Source: Rhizobium sp. (lineage in GTDB: Bacteria > Pseudomonadota > Alphaproteobacteria > Rhizobiales > Rhizobiaceae). From it: a stretch of DNA of 37,094 bases. Numbering within the stretch: position 1 is the stretch's first letter; every line of letters begins with the position of its first letter. The notes under the pieces are model-generated. The model was not told where the DNA came from. It saw only the letters and a list, made by a program, of their open reading frames with translations, and made no database searches. The position numbers and the translations under genes were made by a program. The stretch is from assembly GCA_029865825.1 (NCBI GenBank), contig JARXAQ010000018.1, positions 1 to 37,094 on the forward strand, given 5' to 3'. Of the stretch, positions 26,914-34,602 are shown in pieces.

Positions 26914-28416
26914 ATGAAAGAAAATCAGCGCCTTGCGCAAAGCACCTGGACGCGGCCGAAACGGTTTGATCGTAACCTGATCGTCATCGGCGCAGGTTCA
27001 GCCGGGCTCGTGTCTGCCTACATAGCTGCGGCTGCAAAGGCAAAGGTGACGCTCGTCGAGGCGCACAAGATGGGTGGCGATTGCCTCAATTTCGGCTGCG
27101 TTCCCTCAAAGGCTCTGATCAGGAGCGCGAAGGTGGCGCACCAGATGCGCCACGCGGACGACTACGGCCTCGAGGCCGTCGAACCGAAGGTGCCTTTCTC
27201 TGCCGTGATGGAACGGATCCACAAGGTGATTGCCGAGATCGAGCCGCATGACAGTGTCGAGCGCTATACGTCTCTCGGCGTCGAGGTGCTCAAGGGCTAT
27301 GCGAAGCTCATCGATCCCTGGACGGTCGAGATCACCCTCAGCGATGGTGGCACGCAACGGCTGACGACGCGCGCGATCATCATCGCGACCGGTGCCCAGC
27401 CCTTCGTGCCGCCGATTACAGGCCTCGCGGAGATCGGCTATCTCACCTCCGATACCATGTGGGAGCGGCTCCGCGATCGCCCTGCAGTACCGCAAAGGCT
27501 CGTCGTCCTCGGTGGAGGGCCGATCGGCTGCGAACTCGCACAGAGCTTTGCCCGGCTTGGCTCCGAGGTCACGCAGATCGAGATGGCGCCGCGCCTGATG
27601 ATGCGTGAGGACGAGGATGCAGCCCGGTTCGTCGAGGCGTCGATGAAGGCGGACGGCGTCAAGGTGCTGACGAACCACAAGGCGGTCGCCTGTGGGGTGG
27701 ATGCCGGCGAGAAGTGGATCGAGGTCGAGAAGGACGGCGGCAATTTCCGCATCGGCTTCGACGAGATCATCGTCGCAGTCGGACGGGCGCCGCGGCTCAA
27801 GGGCTTCGGGCTGGAAGACCTGGGCATCAAGGTTGATCGCGTGGTCGAAACCAACGACTATCTCCAGACGCTTCATCCCAATATCCTGGCTGCCGGCGAT
27901 GTGGCCGGGCCCTATCAGTTTACCCATGTCGCGGGACATCAGGCATGGTTTGCCGCCATCAACGCGCTCTTCGGAGACATCAAGCGCTTCAAGGCCGATT
28001 ACAGCGTCATCCCCTGGGCGACCTTTACAGATCCGGAGGTGGCTCGGGTCGGTCTGTCGGAGGCCGAGGCGAAGGAGAAACAGATCCCGCACGAGGTCAC
28101 CCGTTTCGATATCGATGATCTCGATCGGGCGATTGCCGATGGGGCCGCCTGCGGTTTCGTCAAGGTGCTGACGGTACCCGGCAAGGACAAGATCCTGGGT
28201 GCGACCATTGTCGGTCAGCACGCAGGCGACCTGCTGGCCGAATTCGTCTTCGCGATGAAACACGGCCATGGGTTGGGCAAGATCCTGGGGACCATTCACA
28301 TCTACCCGACGCTGGCAGAAGCGAACAAAATGGTGGCCGGCCAGTGGCGCCGCAATCACATCAACGGCTTTCTTCTCTCGTTGCTCGAACGTTTCCAGAC
28401 CTGGAGGCGCGGATGA
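26914..28416 (+). CDS. FAD-dependent pyridine nucleotide-disulfide oxidoreductase, MerA-like
   Basis: The protein has about 500 aa from the ATG at 26914; the ORF-track start is an upstream TTG. The FAD-binding fold begins LIVIGAGSAGLVSA. The redox pair is GGDCLNFGCVPSKA. The NAD(P)-binding fold is VVLGGGPIGCELAQSFARLG, and the second FAD motif is NILAAGDVAG. The C-terminal interface has HIYPTLAEANK, where glutathione and lipoamide reductases usually have HPT-type motifs. It lacks both an HMA domain and the C-terminal vicinal Cys of true mercuric reductases, so mercury reduction is unlikely. Relatives often neighbour or are fused to TVP38/TMEM64 proteins, as here. The next gene overlaps it by four bases. 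The substrate is unknown. Confidence 0.9.
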   Translation: MKENQRLAQSTWTRPKRFDRNLIVIGAGSAGLVSAYIAAAAKAKVTLVEAHKMGGDCLNFGCVPSKALIRSAKVAHQMRHADDYGLEAVEPKVPFSAVMERIHKVIAEIEPHDSVERYTSLGVEVLKGYAKLIDPWTVEITLSDGGTQRLTTRAIIIATGAQPFVPPITGLAEIGYLTSDTMWERLRDRPAVPQRLVVLGGGPIGCELAQSFARLGSEVTQIEMAPRLMMREDEDAARFVEASMKADGVKVLTNHKAVACGVDAGEKWIEVEKDGGNFRIGFDEIIVAVGRAPRLKGFGLEDLGIKVDRVVETNDYLQTLHPNILAAGDVAGPYQFTHVAGHQAWFAAINALFGDIKRFKADYSVIPWATFTDPEVARVGLSEAEAKEKQIPHEVTRFDIDDLDRAIADGAACGFVKVLTVPGKDKILGATIVGQHAGDLLAEFVFAMKHGHGLGKILGTIHIYPTLAEANKMVAGQWRRNHINGFLLSLLERFQTWRRG

Positions 28417-29030
28417 TCGACGCGAAGATCCTGCCGCTACAGAAGGCTGCCCTGCAGCCGATCGCCGTGTTTCTGGCTGATCGCCGGCTGCGGGCCGATC
28501 AGATCAGCCTTTTGGGCTTTCTGGCAGGTATAGGAGCCTTCGTTGCGCTCTGCTTCGGAGCCTGGCTGGTGGCGCTTCTGCTGATCCTCATGAACCGGGT
28601 TTTCGACGGACTCGACGGTGCGGTTGCCCGCATTCTGGGACCAACGGAACGTGGCGCCTATCTCGATATCGCGCTCGACATGGTCTTCTACGCTTTGATC
28701 CCGCTCGGCTTTGCGGTCGCGATGCCTGAGGTCAATGCGCTGCCGGCAGCCGTCCTGATCGTTTCTTTTGTCGGCACCGGATCGTCCTTTCTCGCCTTTT
28801 CGGCAGTTGCCGCGAAACGTGGCCGCGCGGCGCCGGATTTCCCGACCAAGGGCATCTATTACGTCGGCGGTCTGGCAGAGGGAGCAGAGACGATCGCGGT
28901 CTTTGTCGTCATGTGTCTCTATCCCGGAAGTTTCGCGCTGATTGCCTATGGCTTCGCCGCCCTTTGCGGGCTGACGACCGTCATCCGCTGGCGCCAGGGC
29001 TGGGTTGCCTTTTCGGGAGACGACGGATGA
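28413..29030 (+). CDS. CDP-alcohol phosphatidyltransferase (YnjF-like)
   Basis: An integral membrane protein of 205 aa from the ATG at 28413, which overlaps the flavoprotein stop (ATGA). It has the complete family motif: DGAVAR, then eight... residues later GAYLDIALD, giving D-G-x2-A-R and G-x3-D-x3-D with all catalytic acidic residues present. Such enzymes join a CDP-linked lipid to an alcohol acceptor. It resembles E. coli YnjF in size, and the YnjBCD-like transporter nearby strengthens the link. The acceptor alcohol is unknown. It ends 17 bases from the convergent sigma gene. Confidence 0.9.
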   Translation: MIDAKILPLQKAALQPIAVFLADRRLRADQISLLGFLAGIGAFVALCFGAWLVALLLILMNRVFDGLDGAVARILGPTERGAYLDIALDMVFYALIPLGFAVAMPEVNALPAAVLIVSFVGTGSSFLAFSAVAAKRGRAAPDFPTKGIYYVGGLAEGAETIAVFVVMCLYPGSFALIAYGFAALCGLTTVIRWRQGWVAFSGDDG

Positions 29031-29047
29031 GGTTTGGCATGCCGGGT

Positions 29048-29719
29048 TCAGGTGCTTGCGTTGAGCCGATCGAGCGCGTTGCGCACCGTCAGCCGTGCCC
29101 TGTGCAGAAGCACGCGCATATTGCCCTCAGAGATATCGAGAAGGGCGCAGATCTCCGCCGGATCGAGGTCCTGCTGGGCGCGCAGGATCAGCACTGCGCG
29201 CTGCGCCGGCGGGAGCGTTTCGATGACGGCTTCCACATGCTGCAGGACACTCCGCCCCTCGATGTGACGCGCCGGCGTCAGGTTTTCCCAGAGCTCCGGC
29301 AAGGTGCACCAGCGCCCGCGCCCGTCAAAGGCGTTCGCCAGAGCGTTGCCATCCCCATGATCGTCGAAGGCCACGTTGCGGCCGTCGCGTCGGGCGCGGC
29401 TGCGCGCCTTGTTGATCAGGATGGTGTAGATCCAGCCGGCGAGCGATCCGCGCCCCTCGAAGAGATCGATGCGACCGAGCACGGCGACCCATGTGTCTTG
29501 CACGATGTCTTCCGTGATGTCTCGCGGCCTGACGATGCCGCTACAAAAGCGGATCATCGCGGCATTGTGCCGGCGATAGAGCAGTTCGAAGGCCGCCGCA
29601 TCCCCGTCGACAAGACGCAGCGCCAGAGCCCGATCGCCACCTTCGATCTGCGCCGCGCCCACCCTTGTTTCAGCCCGGGGGGCATTCGCGAAACAATCGC
29701 CTTCCATCTCCCGCCGCAT
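29048..29719 (-). CDS. ECF (RpoE-type) RNA polymerase sigma factor
   Basis: This protein of about 223 aa has sigma region 2 (AFELLYRRHNAAMIRF, ITEDIVQDTWVAVL, GWIYTILINKARSRAR). Region 4 follows (LPPAQRAVLILRAQQDLDPA, EICALLDISEGNMRVLLHRAR). There is no extra C-terminal domain. It should direct RNA polymerase to a small regulon, probably including this cluster. It is convergent with the CDP-alcohol transferase and divergent from the TVP38 gene, with only about 90 bases between starts. A GAGGGGG site precedes the ATG at 29719; ATG 29707 is an alternative. The probable anti-sigma gene lies on the other strand at 30638, not beside it. Confidence 0.93.
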   Translation of the reverse strand: MRREMEGDCFANAPRAETRVGAAQIEGGDRALALRLVDGDAAAFELLYRRHNAAMIRFCSGIVRPRDITEDIVQDTWVAVLGRIDLFEGRGSLAGWIYTILINKARSRARRDGRNVAFDDHGDGNALANAFDGRGRWCTLPELWENLTPARHIEGRSVLQHVEAVIETLPPAQRAVLILRAQQDLDPAEICALLDISEGNMRVLLHRARLTVRNALDRLNAST

Positions 29720-29753
29720 TCGACCCCCTCAGCCCAGAATGACCATGGGGTAT

Positions 29754-29781
29754 CTGTCGCGCCGGGATGGGCGATCTTACA
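29754..29781 (-). promoter_or_regulatory. Candidate autoregulatory promoter of the ECF sigma gene
   Basis: On the minus strand TGTAAG (29781-29776) is followed after 16 bases by CGACAG (29759-29754), leaving about 28 bases to the start codon. It resembles the TGTAAC-N16-CGTCTT pair at 26846. Two sites are too few to prove a motif. Confidence 0.35.
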
Positions 29782-29810
29782 CGTCGCGCGGTCGAATAAA
29801 GGAAGTCACC

Positions 29811-30602
29811 ATGAATGACAGCCGTTCGCCGCACCATGGCCGTTCGCCGGACGAGGAGCCCGCCCGCTTGCGAGGCGCTATCGAGAAAGGCAGCCTCTGG
29901 CGATACGCGCCTGTTGGTCTCGTCGTCGCGGGCCTCGCGATTGGTTATGCGTTCGGTCTGCAGGACTATCTCCGCCTCGGCTATCTGGCCGAGCAAAGGC
30001 AGGCTCTCAGGGCCCTTGTCGACGGCAATGCCCTCTGGTCTGCGCTGCTGTTCCTGCTCGCCTATATCACGGCCGTCGCCTTCTCGTTCCCGGCGGCCTC
30101 GGTACTGACCATCTTCGGCGGCTTCCTCTTCGGCTGGATGATCGGGGGAGCGCTGGTGGCCGTTGGCGCCACGGTAGGAGCATCGATCCTGTTTCTCGCC
30201 ACCCGCTCTGCCTTTGGTGGCTTTCTGCGCCACCGTGTCGATGGCGTCCTCAAGACGCTGGCCGACGGTTTCCGTGAGAACGCCTTCGGTTATCTCTTCG
30301 TCATCCGTCTCGCGCCGGTCTTTCCCTTCTTCGTCGTCAATATCGCGGCTGCCCTGTTCGACATCAGCCTCGGCCGGTTCATCGCCGCCACGTTTTTCGG
30401 AATTCTGCCGGGCACCTTTGCCTATGCCTATCTCGGCCAGGGTGTCGACAGCGTGCTCATCGCGGCACAGGCGAGCGGCCGCGAAGCGCAGATCTCCGAT
30501 CTCGTCACGCGCGACATCACGCTCGCCTTCTTCGCGCTGGCACTGGTGGCGCTGATCCCGACACTCGTGCGCCAGATCCGCAAGCGCAGGACGTCGCCAT
30601 GA
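29811..30602 (+). CDS. TVP38/TMEM64 (VTT domain) membrane protein, YdjX/YdjZ-like
   Basis: The protein has 263 aa from the ATG at 29811, after AAGGAAG. It has about five to six membrane helices. The VTT/DedA-like core includes FPAASVLTIFGGFLFG, a reentrant-type glycine-rich segment, and later RLAPVFPFFVVNIAAALFDI and GILPGTFAYAYLG. The family is linked to lipid scrambling, membrane homeostasis and in some cases oxyanion uptake, but exact roles differ. E. coli YdjX and YdjZ, of the same family, lie beside the ynj genes, matching the layout here. It begins the operon that continues with the zinc anti-sigma and ynjBCD-like genes. Confidence 0.88.
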   Translation: MNDSRSPHHGRSPDEEPARLRGAIEKGSLWRYAPVGLVVAGLAIGYAFGLQDYLRLGYLAEQRQALRALVDGNALWSALLFLLAYITAVAFSFPAASVLTIFGGFLFGWMIGGALVAVGATVGASILFLATRSAFGGFLRHRVDGVLKTLADGFRENAFGYLFVIRLAPVFPFFVVNIAAALFDISLGRFIAATFFGILPGTFAYAYLGQGVDSVLIAAQASGREAQISDLVTRDITLAFFALALVALIPTLVRQIRKRRTSP

Positions 30603-30637
30603 GACTTCGTTTCACCATGTCCGGGGAGGGCTGAACC

Positions 30638-30883
30638 ATGTTTCGATGCAGTGAAGTCGCCGAGCGCGCCAGCCTCCTGATGGATGGAGAACTCGGGTTC
30701 TGGCCACGGCTCAACATCAACCTTCATCTGGCGATGTGCCCGGGGTGCCGAGCCTTTGTCGAGCAGATCCGCATCACCCATGATCTGACCGCGAGGGCCG
30801 ACACCACGCAGGATCCGGTGCCGAGCGAGGACATCAATGCAGCGCTCGAACGACGACAGATGCGGTCTGGCTGGAAAACATGA
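30638..30883 (+). CDS. Small zinc-finger anti-sigma-like protein (zf-HC2/ZAS)
   Basis: An 81-aa soluble protein. It starts MFRCSEVAERASLLMDGEL and has HLAMCPGCRAFVEQ, the HxxxCxxC zinc-binding motif of ZAS-type anti-sigma factors, plus an early Cys as a possible fourth ligand. There is no membrane helix, so it is a cytoplasmic short form. The cognate sigma is most likely the ECF factor at 29048-29719. The two are separated by the TVP38 gene and read from opposite strands. GGGGAGG precedes the ATG. A zinc or thiol switch sensing oxidative or metal stress is plausible but inferred. Confidence 0.8.
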   Translation: MFRCSEVAERASLLMDGELGFWPRLNINLHLAMCPGCRAFVEQIRITHDLTARADTTQDPVPSEDINAALERRQMRSGWKT

Positions 30884-30970
30884 GATCCGATGGATCTCGC
30901 AGGCGTAGTTCAAACAGGAACCGCAACGCGTGAGCGCCAAGCGGTCGACTTTGTGGGAGAAGGACAAACC

Positions 30971-32200
30971 ATGAGATTGATGACACGACTTCTCGCCGCC
31001 GGCTTCATCGCTGCTGCAAGCTATCTGCCCGCCGCCGCGACTGGGGTCGAGCTATCCGATTGGACCACCATCGAAAAGGCGGCTTCCGGCCAGACGGTCT
31101 ATTTCAACGCCTGGGGCGGATCGGAAAACATCAATGCTTATCTCGAATGGGTCGGCGCCGAGATGCAGGCGCGATACGGGGTAACCGTGGTGCAGGTCAA
31201 GCTCGAGGATACCGCAAGCGCAGTTGCCAAGGTGATCGCCGAGAAAGCCGCGGGCAAGAACGAGGGCGGATCGGTTGATCTCATCTGGATCAACGGCGAA
31301 AACTTCGTCTCGATGAAGCAGCAGGACCTGCTCTTCACCCCCGGCTGGGCCACCGCACTGCCCAATTGGCGTTATGTCGATGTCGAGAACCAGCCGACGA
31401 TCCTCAGTGATTTCACCGAGCCGACGGACGGACTGGAAAGCCCTTGGGGTGGCGCCAAGATGGTCTTCTTCTACGACAGCGTCCGCACCGAAGCCTCGGC
31501 CCTGCCGGACAATGCCTTGCAACTGCTCGATTGGGCCAAGGCGAATCCGGGCCGTTTCTCCTATCCCGCCCCGCCGGATTTCATCGGCTCCTCCTTCCTC
31601 AAACAGATATTAAGCGAGGTGATCACCGATCCCGCCAAGCTGGCGAAGCCGGTGGTCGAGGGGAGCTTCGAGCGCGATGTCGAGCCGCTGTTCGCCTATC
31701 TCGACCAGTTGCACCCGGTTGCCTGGCGGTCTGCCAAGACCTTCCCGCAGAACTATCCCGACATGAAGCAGAAGCTTGCGGATGGCGAACTGGACATCAT
31801 CTTTGCGTTCAATCCGTCAGAAGCTTCTGCGGGTATCGAGGCGGGCGAACTCCCCGATACTGTTCGCTCCTTCACCTTCTCCGCCGGCACCCTCGGCAAC
31901 ACGCATTTCGTCGCAATCCCCTACAATGCCAATGCGAAGGAAGGCGCGCTGCTGACGGCGAATTTCCTGATCTCGCCAGAGGCGCAGCGTCGCAAGCAGG
32001 ATCCGGCCTATTGGGGCGACCCGACCGTCCTCGCCATGGCGAAACTGCCGGAACCGGATCGTGCCGCCTTTGCAGCCCTTGACCTCGGCGTCGCGACCCT
32101 TGCGCCGGACAAACTTGGACCGGTTATTGCCGAGCCGCATGCAAGCTGGATGGAGCGCATCGAAGTCGAGTGGCGCCGGCGCTACGCCAGCGGCAACTGA
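30971..32200 (+). CDS. ynjB: YnjB-family ABC transporter substrate-binding protein
   Basis: A periplasmic binding protein of 409 aa with a signal peptide (MRLMTRLLAAGFIAAASYL..., cut about residue 25). Typical family stretches are visible: TVYFNAWGGSENINAYLEWV, DLIWINGENF, PWGGAKMVFFYDS and GNTHFVAIPYNANAKEGALL. The fold is that of a class II binding protein. I use the ATG at 30971, after GGAGAAGGA; the ORF-track start lies in the leader region. The permease gene follows after three bases. The substrate is unknown for the family. The nearby lipid-type and redox enzymes are the only clue. Confidence 0.92.
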   Translation: MRLMTRLLAAGFIAAASYLPAAATGVELSDWTTIEKAASGQTVYFNAWGGSENINAYLEWVGAEMQARYGVTVVQVKLEDTASAVAKVIAEKAAGKNEGGSVDLIWINGENFVSMKQQDLLFTPGWATALPNWRYVDVENQPTILSDFTEPTDGLESPWGGAKMVFFYDSVRTEASALPDNALQLLDWAKANPGRFSYPAPPDFIGSSFLKQILSEVITDPAKLAKPVVEGSFERDVEPLFAYLDQLHPVAWRSAKTFPQNYPDMKQKLADGELDIIFAFNPSEASAGIEAGELPDTVRSFTFSAGTLGNTHFVAIPYNANAKEGALLTANFLISPEAQRRKQDPAYWGDPTVLAMAKLPEPDRAAFAALDLGVATLAPDKLGPVIAEPHASWMERIEVEWRRRYASGN

Positions 32201-32203
32201 GCC

Positions 32204-33928
32204 GTGAAAGCACTGGCGACAGATCGCTCTCTCCTGAATGGATTGACCGCACTTCTTCCAAGGAGTGCGGTCGCCATCACGCTTGGCCTCCTGGTCTTGC
32301 CGATCACCGTCGGGCTTCTCGGCACGTTGCTGCCGGCCTTCGGTTATCTGCCGGCGCTCGGCGGGCATAAGCTGAGCCTCCAGCCGTTTCGAGACTTAGC
32401 GGCGACACCTGGCCTTCCCTGGGCTGCAATGCTGAGCATGGCAACGGGCCTTGCCGCAACCGCAGTTTCTCTCGGCGTCACCCTGATCTTTGTCGCGAGT
32501 TATGCGGGCACACCGACGCTGTCGCGCCTGCAGCATCTGCTGTCGCCACTGCTGGCCGTGCCCCATGCCGCTGCCGCCTTCGGCTTCGCCTTCCTGATCG
32601 CCCCATCAGGCTTCCTGATCCGCCTCTTTGCCCCGCTTTTCGGCATCGACCGCCCGCCGGATATTCTGATCCCCCATGACCCGATGGGGCTGACGATGAT
32701 CGCGGGCCTGGTGATCAAGGAAACACCCTTCCTTTTTCTGGTGACGCTCGCGGCCCTGCCGCAGGTCAGTCTAGTCGGTGCCCGGAGGCTCGCGGGCTCC
32801 TTTGGCTACGGGCAGATTGCGGGTTTCGTCTATCTGCTCTGGCCGGCGCTCTATGGGCAGATCCGTTTCGCCGTCTATGCCGTGATCGCCTATTCATCCT
32901 CCGTCGTCGATGTCGCGTTGATCCTTGGCCCCAATTTGCCCGGCACCCTTGCGACGCGGCTCCTCCAATGGATGAACGATCCGGATCTCTCCGCGCGTTT
33001 CCTCGCTTCGGCCGGTGCCGTCCTGCAACTGGCCGTCACTGCGGCGTCACTGCTCTCCTGGTTTGTCCTCGAGCGGCTCGCTTCCGGGCTCCTTCGCAGG
33101 TCGAGAGAAAAAGGATGGCGATGCGTTCACGACCGGAGCCTGCGCCGCGCGTCGATCCTGATGGTCGGGCTGATCGGCGCAGCGGTCTTTGCAGGCCTTG
33201 CCATATTGGCAGTCTGGTCACTGGCGGGTCTTTGGCAGTTTCCCGATCTTCTGCCGCAGACGTTCACGCTCCGGAGCTGGATCAACGCCCTGCCGCGCCT
33301 GGCCGATCCGCTGGCGACGACACTGGTCATCGGTTTTGCCTCGACGCTGCTTGCCGTCCTGCTCGTCATAGGCTGTTTGGAGCGCGAGTTTCAGACGGGA
33401 CGCACCGTCGGCCAAAGAGCACTGTTAATGCTTTATCTTCCGCTGATCGTGCCGCAGATCACCTTCGTCTTCGGCCTGCAGCTCCTCTTCATCGGCAGCG
33501 GCAGCGAGCACCGTCTCGTCGCCTTGGTTTTCGTCCATCTGATCTTCGTGCTGCCCTATGTCTTTCTGTCGCTCGCCGATCCTTGGCGGGCACTCGACCG
33601 CCGCTACGAGGTGATAGCGACGGCACTCGGCCGATCAAGGCTTTCGGTGCTCCTGTCCATACGCCTGCCCATGCTGATCCGTCCGATCCTCACGGCGCTG
33701 GCGGTTGGCTTTGCCGTATCCGTTGGGCAGTATCTGCCAACGCTCCTGATCGGGGAGGGGCGGCTTGCGACCATCACCACGGAGGCCGTCGCGCTCGCCT
33801 CCGGCAACAATCGCCGCGTTATCGGAGTTTATGCCCTGCTGCAGACCGTCCTGCCTTTTCTCGCTTTCGCGCTCGCGGCGATGCTGCCGGCGGCTTTCCA
33901 TAGCAATCGACGGGACATGAGGGTGTGA
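32204..33928 (+). CDS. ynjC: YnjC-family ABC transporter permease (fused two-domain)
   Basis: A 574-aa permease with two fused membrane-spanning halves of about six helices each. Each half carries an EAA-like coupling loop: ARRLAGSFGYGQIAGFVYLLWP in the first and ATALGRSRLSVLLSIRLPML in the second. Most importers of this class use two separate permeases; a fused form is the rule for YnjC. It starts with GTG at 32204, three bases after ynjB, and its stop overlaps the ynjD ATG (TGATG). It should form the membrane channel with YnjD. Confidence 0.92.
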   Translation: MKALATDRSLLNGLTALLPRSAVAITLGLLVLPITVGLLGTLLPAFGYLPALGGHKLSLQPFRDLAATPGLPWAAMLSMATGLAATAVSLGVTLIFVASYAGTPTLSRLQHLLSPLLAVPHAAAAFGFAFLIAPSGFLIRLFAPLFGIDRPPDILIPHDPMGLTMIAGLVIKETPFLFLVTLAALPQVSLVGARRLAGSFGYGQIAGFVYLLWPALYGQIRFAVYAVIAYSSSVVDVALILGPNLPGTLATRLLQWMNDPDLSARFLASAGAVLQLAVTAASLLSWFVLERLASGLLRRSREKGWRCVHDRSLRRASILMVGLIGAAVFAGLAILAVWSLAGLWQFPDLLPQTFTLRSWINALPRLADPLATTLVIGFASTLLAVLLVIGCLEREFQTGRTVGQRALLMLYLPLIVPQITFVFGLQLLFIGSGSEHRLVALVFVHLIFVLPYVFLSLADPWRALDRRYEVIATALGRSRLSVLLSIRLPMLIRPILTALAVGFAVSVGQYLPTLLIGEGRLATITTEAVALASGNNRRVIGVYALLQTVLPFLAFALAAMLPAAFHSNRRDMRV

Positions 33929-34602
33929 TGACGCAGCAGCGACGTTCAGTCACCGGCCTTTGTCTCTCGAATGTCGAGATCCGCCTCAACCAGATCAGTC
34001 TGATAGACTTGACCGCTGGGATCCCTCCCGGTGGAGTACTCACCGTCATGGGGCCGTCCGGGTCCGGCAAGTCCACGCTGCTGTCCTTCATCGGCGGGTT
34101 TCTCGATCCGATCTTCGAGGCAAACGGCGCCGTCTCCGTCGATGGTGTCGATCTCTTGTCACTGGCCCCGCAGGCGCGCCGCGCGGGCATCCTCTTTCAG
34201 GACCCGCTGCTCTTCCCGCATATGTCTGTCGGCGCCAATGTCGCTTTCGCCATCCCTGCGGACGTGTCGGACAGGCGCCAACGTCGCCGGATCGCCGCGG
34301 ACATCCTTGCTGACATGGATCTCAAGAATTTCGACGTGCGCGACCCGGCCACCCTTTCCGGTGGACAAAAGGCACGGGTGGCGCTTGCCCGCGTTCTCGT
34401 CTCGCGGCCACGACTGCTGCTGCTGGACGAACCCTTCTCCAAACTCGACATGGACCTGCGCGCCCAGATGCGGGCGCTGGTGTTCGAGCGTGCACGGCGC
34501 GCCGGTTTGCCGATGATTCTGGTCACCCACGACGAGGCCGATGCCGAGGCCGCAGGTGGGCCGGTGCACCGCATCGGTGCGAAGGGAACGGGTCATGGCT
34601 GA
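33928..34602 (+). CDS. ynjD: YnjD-family ABC transporter ATPase
   Basis: The ATPase has 224 aa from the ATG at 33928, which overlaps the ynjC stop by one base. It has a Walker A (GPSGSGKST), Q-loop (LFQDPLLFPHM), signature LSGGQKARVALARVL, Walker B (LLLLDEPFSKLD) and H-loop (ILVTHDEADAEAAGG). It has no extra regulatory domain and powers the YnjBC importer. The next gene begins inside its last eight bases. Confidence 0.93.
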   Translation: MTQQRRSVTGLCLSNVEIRLNQISLIDLTAGIPPGGVLTVMGPSGSGKSTLLSFIGGFLDPIFEANGAVSVDGVDLLSLAPQARRAGILFQDPLLFPHMSVGANVAFAIPADVSDRRQRRRIAADILADMDLKNFDVRDPATLSGGQKARVALARVLVSRPRLLLLDEPFSKLDMDLRAQMRALVFERARRAGLPMILVTHDEADAEAAGGPVHRIGAKGTGHG

